Made by a program: the position numbers and the translations under genes. Of a DNA stretch of 64,000 nt, positions 54,701 to 64,000 are shown in pieces (the stretch's first letter is position 1; every line of letters starts with the position of its first letter). A model generated the notes under the pieces. The model made no database searches, had not been told where the DNA came from, and saw only the letters and a list, made by a program, of their open reading frames with translations. Source of the DNA: Symsagittifera roscoffensis (taxonomy: Eukaryota > Xenacoelomorpha > Acoela > Convolutidae); contig NC_087064.1 in assembly GCF_963678635.1 (NCBI RefSeq), forward strand, positions 49,087,346 to 49,151,345, read 5' to 3'.

Positions 54701-57700
54701 GATCCTTGAATACGGACTAAATTATGGCATAATTTGATTTTTCCCATTGTACTATGTACAAAAAAAAGCGGCCATGGTAAGCATATATTTTTTTTATCAA
54801 AACAAAATTTTTAAAAAGGGTTCAAACAAAGGTTCGCATAACGCAACTTGTGTAACAAAAAGTGCCTATAGGAAATTATGATCTTTTTGCAAAGACAAGA
54901 TCTATAGAAAAAGCTTTTGAAACTTAACCTAGATGACTTTTTCATAACGCATTCTTTGCAACAAAAAGCGGCCTATGCAAGAACAATTTTTGCTTTTCGT
55001 GAGGATAAAATTTTCAAATATGGCCAGAATATGGCCTAGTTTGCTTTTTCCATTAGGCAACATGTACAACAAAAAGCCGCTAAAATAAACATTTTTTTAT
55101 TTTTATCAATACAGGATATATAAAAAAGCCTAAACAAAAGTCTAGTTTGCTTTATTATAAAACAAAATCTTTAGCAAAAAACTGCCAAAGGAAAACTTGT
55201 TTTTTTCTCAAGTGCAAGCTGGTTAGAAAAAGCCTAAAAATTGGCCCAGATCACTTTTTTAACGCAACTTTTGCAACAGAATGCGGCCGAAGTAAGCACT
55301 ATTTTTCTTTTTTTAGGACAAGATCCTTGAATACGGACTATATTATGGCATAATTTGATTTTTCCCATTGCACTATGTACAAAAAAAGCGGCCATGGTAA
55401 GCATATATTTTTTTATCAAAACAAAATTTTTAAGAAGGGTTTAAACAAAGGTCTAATTGGCTTTTTCATAAAACATGCTAAACATGCGTAGCAAAAAGCG
55501 CCCATAGGTAAGCAATTTTTTTTTTAATACAAATTGCTCAGAAAAGGTCTAAAAATTGGCCTAGATCACTTTTTCTTAACGCAATTTTCGCAATAAAAGC
55601 GGCCAAAGTCAGCACAATTTTTCTTTTTTGTTAGGCCAAAATTTGAAAATAAGGTCTAGTTTAAGGCTCAAAGTGATTTTTCGTAATGCAACATGTACAT
55701 GCGAAAGCGGACAAGCTCACAAAAAACTTTTTTTTTTTCATTTCAAAATTTTTAAAAACAAGACTTAAACAAAGTTCTGGTTTGCTTCAAGCATTACACG
55801 ACATAAGTAACAAAAAGCGGACAACGTATGCCTATTTTTTTAAATCAGAACAATGATTTTTAAAAAAGAGGTGAATAATGTTCTAGTTTTTTGCTTTATG
55901 CATAACACAACATGTGAAGCAAAAAGCACCTTAGTGGAAGTATGCCCTTTTTTTCAATTCATGTTGCCTAGAAAAGGCCGAGAGTTTGGCCTAGATAGCT
56001 TTTCAAAACGCAACATTCAAAACAAAAAGCAGCTAAAGTAAGCACAATTTTTTTTCGATCGGACAAGATTTTAAAAAAGGACTCCATTATGACCTAATTT
56101 GAATTTTCTTAAGGTAACTTGTACAACAAACAACAGACAAGGTAAGCACTTTTTAAAAATCATTACAATGTTTAAAAAAAAGACGTAAATAAACTTCTAA
56201 ATTGCCTTACGCATAATGCAACATGTGTAACAAAAAGGTGCCCAGGTAAACTTACTTTTTCTTTTTTGTTGAGACAAGGTTTTAAAGAGTGCCTAAACTA
56301 CGGCTTAGGTTGAGTTTTCATTACGCAACACTACGACTTTCATAAAGCAACACTACGGCTTAGGTTGAGTTTTCTTGGTCTAACGCAACACTTACAACAA
56401 AAGTTGGCCAAGGTGAGCATATTTTTTCTTTTTTGTCAATACAATATTAAAAAGGGTCTTAGGGTGTTGTTTCGTAAAGCACAACGTGTATCAAAAGGCG
56501 CCCATGGGTAACCAAGACTTCTGTGCAAATACAAGTTGCATAAAAAAGGCCTAAGCTTTGGCCTAGATTACTTTTCCTTAACAAACCTTTGCAACAAAAA
56601 GTAGGAAAAAGTAAACACATTTTTTCTTTTCGTTAGAAGATTTTTAAATAAGGCTCTAATTTTTTCCTACGTTGACTGTTCATAATACATCATTTACAGC
56701 AGTTAGGCGGCTAAAGTTAGCACAATTTTTGTTTCGTTGAGACAAGTTTTCAAATTAACTTAAGCCTTTAAGGTTGATTTTTCTTTATGAAGTAGTCCAC
56801 AAAAAGTTGCCACGAAAAACATACTTTCTTTCATCAAAAAAATATTATTAAAAGAGCCTCATTAAAAATCTAGGTTATAACGCAACAAGTGGAGCAAAAC
56901 GCGCCCATTGGGAAGCAAATTTTTTTTTTGCAAATACAATTTACTTAGAAAAGGCACGAGATTTGGTCTAGATTTCTTATTCATAAGGCTACCTTTGGAA
57001 GAAAAACCGGCCACAGTAGGCCCAGTTTTTCTTTTTCGTTAAAACAAGGTTTTCAAATAAGTCGTAATTCATGGCCTCAGTTGATTTTTTTTCAATGCAA
57101 CATGTACATAAAAAGCGGTCAGGGTAAGCGTATATTTAAATATTCAAATATTTAGGAAAAGGGCCTAGACAAAGATCTAGGTTGCTTTTTCATCGCGCAA
57201 AGTTTGTAGCAAAAATTGCCCATAGGGAAGCAGTATTTTTTAAGCATTACAAGGTACTTAGAAATGGAAAAAAATTTGGCTAGATGGCTTTTTTTAGGGA
57301 AGCCTTTGCAACAAAACCGGCCACATTTTTTTTTCGTTTAAACAAATTTTTTAATAAAGGCCTAAATCATGACCTAAGTTGACTTTTCTTAAAGCAACAT
57401 GTACAACAAAAAGCGGCCAAGGTAGGCACATATTTTCTTTGTTCAAACAAAACTTAGAAAAAGGGCCTACACAAGCGTCCAGGTTGCTTTTTCATAACGC
57501 AAAACGTCTAGCAAAAAGCGCCCATAGGGAAGCAAGATTTTTTTTTGCAAATCCATTTTATTAAAAAAAGGTAAAAAATTTGGTCTAGATGGCTTATTCT
57601 GATAGCAATACCTGACGTAGTTTTTTGAGGTTTTTAAATAAGGCTTAAATCATGGTCTTGATTTAAGTTGATTTTTTTTAATGTGTCATGTACAACCAAA

Positions 57701-58420
57701 AGCGGGCAAGGTAAGCATATTTTTTCTTTTTTTATCTGAAAAAACTTTATAAAAAAGGGCCTGAGCAGAGGTCTAGGTTGATTTTTATAACGCAGAATGT
57801 GTAACAAAGAGTGCCCATAGGAAACCAAAAACTTTTTTGCAGACACAAGTTCTTTAGAAAAAGCTTGAAATTGAGCCCAGATGGCCTTTTCATAACGTAA
57901 CCTGGCAACAAAAGCAGCCAAAATGAGCACAATTTTTCTTATTCCTTGGGGCAAGATGTTTAAGTAAAGCTTATTTTATCTTTCTAGGGTAATTTTTCGC
58001 CAGGCAACATGTACAACAAAAGGCGGCCAAGGTGCGCATATTTTTTCTTTTATCAAAATAATTTTGATGACAAGGGTCTAAACAAGGGTCTAGATTGCTT
58101 TTTCATCAATCAACATGTGTAGGAAAAAGTGGTTGTAGGAAAGCAAGACTTTTTGCAAAAGCAAGTTGCTTCGAAAAGGTCTGAAAATGGGTTTATCTTA
58201 CCGCAAAATGGGTATCTTTACCGCAAGTAGGCAAAAATTGTCTTTTTCGTTAAAGGAAGATTTATGAATAAGGCCCAAATTATGGCCTAAGTTGACTATT
58301 CATCAGGCAGCATGTACAAGAAAAGCGTCCAAAGTAAGCACAAAATGAGAGAAGATTTTCAAATAAGGCCTAAACAATGAACCAGGTTGATTTTTAATAA
58401 TGCAACAGGTACAACAAAAA
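51740..58420. repeat. Degenerate satellite of about 100-bp units
   Basis: Each unit contains a box close to CATAACGCAACATGTGCAA, then CAAAAAGCG(C/G)CCAAGG, a T-rich tract, ACAAGATTTT and a GGCCTAAATTATGGCCTAG-like motif. Boxes recur at about 80-120 base spacing (for example 52382, 52489, 52797, 52900, 53179, 53370, 53594). Two box classes, GCGCCCATAGGGAAGC and GCGGCCAAGGTAAGC, alternate. All open frames inside are short and in no consistent phase. Confidence 0.85.
53583..55440. repeat. Higher-order repeat, three copies of about 630 bp
   Basis: The landmark GCAACTTGTGTAACAAAAAG recurs at 53583, 54214 and 54843, with long near-identical stretches after each (ATGATCTTTTTGCAAAGAC, AAACTGCCAAAGGAAAAC). 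Each contains about six basic units, so a multi-unit block was duplicated twice and recently. Confidence 0.9.
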
Positions 58421-58664
58421 AACAATTCGCACACAACGTGAATTCGTGGCAAACGACAATTAGCACCACGATTAATTGCTAATTTGAGGGAGATAAAAAA
58501 CGATGCCAATTGAGCGAAAATTTTTGCGGTGGTTTTGGGGGATTTTAATTTGAACGAGCGGTCAAAATTTTCAATTAAGCACTAGTTTTGAATTGAATAC
58601 CAAAGTGAAATGAATTAACAGTCAAGATAAAATTAATTAAACCTTAGTAGCATCTAGAATAACT

Positions 58665-58952
58665 TTGTTTCGATTCTTTCATTTCAAATTTTTATTGCAA
58701 ATCCTTACACTCACTGATACAAACATGCCTTTATTTTTTTTCATACGCGAGCAAGGAAAAACAGCAACTTGTCCACGATGGAGAAACTTTCAATCTAAAA
58801 TAAACAACAAAATAACTGATAAGTCCAGCTGGCGTTGTATGAAGGGACCATGTAAAGCTTCTGTTGCCATCGTAGCAGATGAATTAGTCAGCACATCTGG
58901 AGAATATAGTCACGCAAAGATTCGATCAAGAAAAAGTCACAAAATTGAGTAA
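58665..58952 (+). pseudogene. FLYWCH-type zinc finger fragment
   Basis: The second part of this 95-codon frame has the FLYWCH pattern: an aromatic/basic start, KSSWRCMKGPCKASVAIV (W, then the C..C pair) and a closing H in EYSHAKI. The usual second His is replaced. The upstream 25 residues or so are hydrophobic and probably not part of the domain. In animals this finger often sits at the N-terminus of MULE-type transposases, and the following sequence fits that. Confidence 0.6.
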
Positions 58953-59219
58953 AATAATCAAAAATTTTGACACTTGGACGAATATCATGTTTCAAAATGA
59001 AGACTATTCTGATTTTATTTTGTTTTAATACGTTGAGTTAGCATGACTGCATCGCGTGCGTTTCTATGGGTTACACTGACCCCAACCAGTGGAAAACAAA
59101 GTCTAACAAATTTTTCAAAACAAAATTTCTAAAAATTTCTAAAAACAAAAGTGAAAAACAATATAATACGTTCTGGCCTTCAGACAATTGAAAAAATTGA
59201 ACCCAGGACTTCAGCCTTC

Positions 59220-59755
59220 ACAGATTGTAGTAGAATTTGAGAGGTTTCAATTAACGCTTTTCAGAAGGTATTGAATGAAGTGACTAAAAAGCATGCTTTT
59301 TTCATTTCGCTCAGGTCAATTGGTGCAAAATTAAAGAGATTGGATTGGCACCAGTATTTTGAGAAGATAAGAAATCAAGCATGCTTCTAAACTCATTCAT
59401 AGCTTTGACACTGATACCTGAGCTTGACAAAATCGGCATAACTGGTTTGCGCTCTGAAATTGCTGACCAAAGGGACGTGTCCCCCTTAAATGATTATGTC
59501 GATTATTTTGAATCAACTTGGGTTGAAACGATTCTTCGAGGACGCAGATGGGTTGGAAAATTCCTTATGTCACTCTGAAACCAGTTCAAATACGTAAAAG
59601 AAGGAAAACAGAAAACCAAAAATTCGGTGGAGGGATGGTATAAGGCCTACCAGATGGGGATGGGATGTGCTCACCCGACCATTCACAAACTGATACAACT
59701 CCTGACAAAAAGAACAAAGACTGTCGGAGAACCAATTGGCAAGATTAACTGCCGT
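59220..59755 (+). pseudogene. MULE transposase C-terminal fragment
   Basis: Pieces in several frames fit the family's last third: a SINAFQKVLNEVTKKHAFF stretch (about 59247), WHQYFEKIRNQ (about 59347), then the open frame 59381-59578 ending VDYFESTWVE...RRWVGKFLMSL. A TGA at 59576-59578 stands where the family has Trp. After it the same frame continues with a KTKNSVEGWYKAYQ motif and HPTIHKLI. The central catalytic domain is missing and the frame is broken, so it is inactive. Confidence 0.6.
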
Positions 59756-59969
59756 TGAAAGTGCCGCCAAGGTGTCAAAACACGAAAACAATCAAGCCAG
59801 ACTAGTTGAACTCCTTAAATTTTATAGTAACAGTAACATTCTCAAGCAGCTTGAGGGCCTCTCATTCAATTTCAATTTTTAGTTTCTTTGCTCTTTAATT
59901 CAACCTTTTCATCTGTTTTCTTAAGGTCTGATTAACATTATTACGGCAAATAATTGTCGCTTGCTACGA

Positions 59970-60821
59970 GTCATCGTCGCTTGCAAAATCCCCAAAAAAA
60001 AACGAAAAGCACAACAAAAATTATTGGCAAAGCTTAACAAAAATCATCATTATGAAAAGTCATCATTAAAAAGCATTGCTAATTATTCGCTAAATCAGGG
60101 CTAAACCTCTTAGATTCAGTGCTAAATGATTAAAGTAAGTTAGAACATCAAACAGAAAAAAAAAATTTTCCTTTCGAATCAATTATAATGATTAGAATAA
60201 ATTACTGTTCATGATAAACTGATCAAAAAGTTATTTTATGTTTTATTTTTATTTTAACCTATCAGAACATTGATTTTTTGAATTTTATTCAAACTTATTG
60301 AATTTGCTGGGTTTTACAATATATTTAGCTTCGAGTTGGGTCTTGGAGATCAACGAGGGGGTATTAATTGCTAACAGGTTCGAAATTTCCAGAACAGAAT
60401 CAGAGCTAATTCAGCACAGAAACTTTTTTGGGAAAAATTTTAGCCCTAAACCATCGATGGCGCCACTATTTTTTCAAATGCTTATCGCTAGTTTCCAATG
60501 GGAACTCAACTCGGACTCATTCAAATTGCGTATTGCATGTCAAAACGAGGTAGAAATTGCTTATTAAAATGGCTAACTTTTTATACCAAACTGGTTTGAA
60601 AACTAATATTGCATATTAAAACTACTTAAAGATTACTGATTTAGAATTATGAAAACTCAAAATTTTATTTGAAAAAATTTTTTCGTAAGTTTTTTTCCGT
60701 TTATGTTATTTCTTTGACCATAAAAAGCGCAGGAAACTTGTAATGGGCGTGTTTTTTTTTTCATGCAAACCCAGATGCCGCAAATAAATTTCAGGTGATA
60801 CTTAATTATAACCATTCAGTC
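59970..60821. other. Unannotated stretch
   Basis: AT-rich. An open frame at 60298-60567 has no supporting motif. Confidence 0.35.
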
Positions 60822-61106
60822 CAGTAGCAGATTTAGGGGAGGGGTTGTTGGAAGCTTCCTCCCTTCAAGGATTCGACCCCCTTTCAACATTTTTTGGTCA
60901 ACATTCTACAAAAAGTGCCTAAAAACGCCTTTTTGACCAGTTTTTTTTTTCAAAAACTTGCCTCCGGAGCAGAAAATTTGGTCAAAATGGGGTATTTATA
61001 GTGATTTGGGAGAAAATCAATTTGGTCGACCTAAACATAGTCGACAAAATTTTCGAAACTTTTTTGAAAATCCGGCCCCCTCGAGAAAAGGCTATTTCCG
61101 CCCCTG
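60822..61106. mobile_element. hAT-type MITE, copy 3
   Basis: Ends CAGTAGCAGATTTAGG and TTTCCGCCCCTG. Flanks ATTCAGTC and ATTAAGTC match at seven of eight. Interior GATTCGACCCCC, TTGGTCGACCTAAA and CCTCGAGAAAA match the other copies. Confidence 0.75.
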
Positions 61107-62794
61107 ATTAAGTCGACAAAGTTTATAAGTTCCAAAAAAATAGTCAATTTTGAGAAAATTTTATTTTGTTTTAGTTGTGGCTCATTTTTTTTTGCTTTTA
61201 GGATGAGTTTCGAGTAAATAATCGTTTTGTTTGTTCTTTAGTTATTTTTTTTCTATGTCACTTAATAATTTAAACTCGAATAAAACAATCTAAGTTCTTG
61301 GTTTCTCAAGGTTTCAGTTCGTAGTTGATAAAAAACTTATTACGACCAAGATATTGATACAAGCTCTGAAATAAATCATAAATCGTTTAAAAAAACTGTT
61401 TGCTTCCTTTCTGAAGATATATGTGCAATCAAAATGTTTTGGCTTTCAGTTCAGGCTAAATTACCCCGAGCTCATACTTGAAAAAACCTATCAATAAAGC
61501 TTCAACTAATGTTTCACACAACCTTCATTCTTTCTGATACCCAAAAATCTTAGAATAGCAGAATAAAGTCTTGTTTGAGTCCAATTAATTACTTTGCAGT
61601 AAAATTGTTCTCAGTAAAATGACAAATTTTGTTATTTAGACAAAAAAATGTTAGAAGTGCTTCCAAACTTTCGGTAAATTTGACCAAGGGCAATCAAAAT
61701 TGTGCAGTTTTTCCTGTTAAGTTGTTTTTAAAATGCCCATTGGAGCTGTACTGCTGGAACGGTTCGCCCCTGTCTGCAATTTGATTATCAAATGACAATT
61801 ATCAAAAGTGACGGGAATAATTGTGATCGGTGGTATTTTTGCTAAGACCATAACCCAGAGTTTTCTAGTGAACAAAACAGAGATTAAGTGGCAGTTATGG
61901 CACAGAAAAAGTGCACTCAATGACTTGCCAAATAAATTAACTTTTTCGCTGTCACACAGTTTTATAGGCAAAAAACTTAACTTTTTGAATATATGGGTAG
62001 AATTTTCTACTTAGAAAAATTGAATTGTTAAAAAAATATCCTGATTTTTCAAAGATTTAGGTTTTTTGCAAGATGTAAATACAAACTAACACTATGTTAC
62101 AAAAAAAACATTTGCGTCATTTTTGGGAATGTTAAATGAACCTTTGGATCAAGTTAACAACCCCCTCCCCATTCCCCCCCCCCCCCCCCCCCCAAGAGAC
62201 TAAATTATGATCCTCTACCTCAGCGCTTAATTTAAATTAAAATTGCTAAGCGCTGCATATAAAATGTTCGATTCTGATTGACCAAAAAGTTCCAAGTTAG
62301 AACGAAGTTAACATCCCCCCAACGGCTTGGGCTGATGTTAAATTGGTCCGAAACTTCTTCTACATCAAATTTTTTATTTGTACAGAGAAATGCATATCAT
62401 ACTTTTTTTTGAAAATTTCGATAAACCTTTTTCAAAAAAAAATTATATTGGTCTCGTGAAAAAAAACTGCCACCTTTTTGTGATATTTAAATTTTAAAAA
62501 TCATAAATATTGATTCAAAAACGATTATCATGCAATTTCTTTCTTTTGCTCGAATGATAAGCAGTATTTTAACAGTTTTTAATTATGAGACGGTATGATT
62601 CGGATAGTTTTACGAATGACACAGAGCACATTGAAGATATTGAGTCCCTGGGTGAAAATATAGAAAAAAATATTTACCTTCAATATTTTTCTGTTAGGCT
62701 CTGAGTGCTTGAAAATTGCTAAATCTTGTTTATAGTGCTAGAAACGTGGCGCAATTTATTTATGCGTGGCGAATTATCCTGCTCCACGAAAAAC
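61107..62794. other. Unannotated stretch
   Basis: No supported coding. A C homopolymer lies at about 62176-62193. The GCGTGGCGAATTATCC segment at about 62763 resembles the interior of MITE family B. Confidence 0.4.
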
Positions 62795-64000
62795 ATATTT
62801 TTTAAATCGAAAAAATATTATTAAAAGAGCCTTATTAAGGTCTAGATTATAACGCAACAAGTGGAGCAAAACGCGCCCATTGGGAAGCAATTTTTTTTTA
62901 CAAATACAATTTACTTAGAAAAGGCACGAGATTTGGTCTAGATTTCCTATTCATAAGGCTACCTTTGGACGAAAAACCGGCCACAGTAGGCCCAATTTTT
63001 TCTTTTTCGTTAAAACAACGTTTTCAAATAAGTCGTAATTCTTGGTCTCAGTTGATTTTTCTCAATGCAACATGTACAACAAAAAGCGGTCAGGGTAATC
63101 GTATATTTTTTAATTCAATATTTAGGAAAAGGGCCTAGGCAAAGATATAGGTTGCTTTTTCATCGCGCAAAATTTGTAGCAAAAATTGGAATAGGGAAGC
63201 AGTATTTTTTTTAGAAAATACAAGGTACTTAGAAACAGAAAAAAAGTTTGGCTAGATGGCTTTTTTTAGGGAAGCCTTTGCAACAAAACCGGCCACATTT
63301 TTCTTTTTCGTTTCAACAAATTTTTTGGCCTAAATCATGACCTAAGTTGACTTTTCTATTGGCAACATGTACAACAAAAAGCGGCCAAGGTAAGCACATT
63401 TTTTTTTTGAACAAAATTTAGAAAAAGGGCCTACACAAGCGTCTATGTTGCTTTTTCATAACGCAAAATGTCTAGCGAAAAGCGCACATAGGGAAGCAAG
63501 ATTTTTTTTGCAAATCCATTTTATTTAAAAAAGGCAAAAAATTTAGTCTAGATGGCTTATTCTCAAGGCAGTTTTTGCAACAATACTTGCCGTAGTTTTT
63601 TGAGGTATTTAAATAAGGCTTAATTTATGGCCTAAATTGATTTTTTTTTAATGCGTTCTGTACAACCAAAAACTTTTTTGCAAACACAAATTCTTTAGAA
63701 AAAGCTTGAAATTGAACCTAGATGGCCTTTTCATAACGTAATCTGGCAACAAAAGCAGCTAAATTGAGCACTATTTTTCTTATTCCTTGGGGCAAGATGT
63801 TTAAGTAAAGCTTATTTTATCTTTCTAGGGTAATTTTTCGCCAGGCAACATGTACAACAAAAGACGGCCAAGGTACGAATATTTTTTCTTTTATCAAAAT
63901 AAATTTGATGACAAGGGTCTAAACAAGGGTCTAGGTTGCTTTTTCAGAAATCAACATGTGTAGGAAAAAGTGGTCGTAGGGAAGCAAGTTGCTTCGAAAA
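62795..64000. repeat. Second satellite block, duplicate of 56840-58190
   Basis: Collinear with the earlier block (AGTGGAGCAAAACGCGCCCATTGGGAAGC, AAAACCGGCCACA and later units in the same order) and still matching at the right edge of the window. About 130 bases present at 57696-57826 are missing here. Confidence 0.9.

Larger units (their letters stand above)
58447..59969 (+). mobile_element. Candidate MULE-type transposon relic
   Basis: GCAAACGACAATTA at about 58452 has a near-complement TAATTGTCGCTTGC at about 59953, with weaker pairing beyond, as possible terminal inverted repeats. Inside are a FLYWCH-like finger (58665-58952) and MULE transposase C-terminal sequence (59220-59755) in the same orientation. 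No clear target duplication was found, so the ends are tentative. Confidence 0.5.

Noticed and set aside
52021..58000. Numerous 60-137 codon frames in the satellite
   Set aside because: They change frame from unit to unit and reflect repeated stop-poor boxes rather than selection.

Overview
This is an AT-rich metazoan genome window, most likely from an invertebrate. Spliceosomal introns with pyrimidine-AG acceptors separate the exons of one host gene. There are no operons, Shine-Dalgarno sites or prokaryotic genes. Most of the window is transposable elements and tandem repeats, so coding capacity is confined to a few islands. The species cannot be named from the sequence.

1-12140 is the 3' part of a Gypsy-like LTR retroelement (copy 1) that enters from the left edge. 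It carries protease, reverse transcriptase, RNase H and integrase, broken by frameshifts and a stop. After pol it has an unusually large accessory region: two small hydrophobic ORFs (5181-5598), a Pro/Ser/Thr-rich ORF with no methionine codon (ORF-A, 5564-6739), an envelope-like glycoprotein (6727-9345, one internal stop) and a further ORF of unknown family (ORF-C, 9342-11108, one internal stop). ORF-A, env and ORF-C overlap end to start by 13 and 4 bases. The 3' LTR follows (about 11723-12140).

20366-28311 is a second, older copy in the same orientation. It lacks pol but keeps the same accessory genes in the same order, riddled with stops and frameshifts, and has its own 3' LTR. Comparing the copies shows which reading frames were under protein selection and which stops in copy 1 are recent. 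A partial LTR of the same family lies inverted at 15259-15573.

Between the copies is a host gene on the + strand, with four supported exons between about 13621 and 20169 that join in phase. Its third intron (5.4 kb) is filled with degenerate repeats and insertions. One possible last exon of a minus-strand gene lies at 13132-13325.

28312-51740 is a graveyard of DNA transposon remnants: a roughly 540-bp fold-back MITE family (about nine copies) and a related family, a hAT relic with a perfect 8-bp target duplication and a transposase C-terminus, several hAT-type MITEs with CAGGGG-like ends, a TIR element with a smaller one nested inside it, a palindromic GGTCG minisatellite, and an eight-copy 234-bp tandem repeat.

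51740-58420 and 62795-64000 are a degenerate satellite of about 100-bp units with higher-order structure. They are separated by a FLYWCH/MULE-type transposase relic and other sequence.

The most interesting item is the three-gene accessory module of the retroelement: two unrecognised ORFs flank and overlap a chuvirus/class-III-like env, and the module is kept in two diverged copies.
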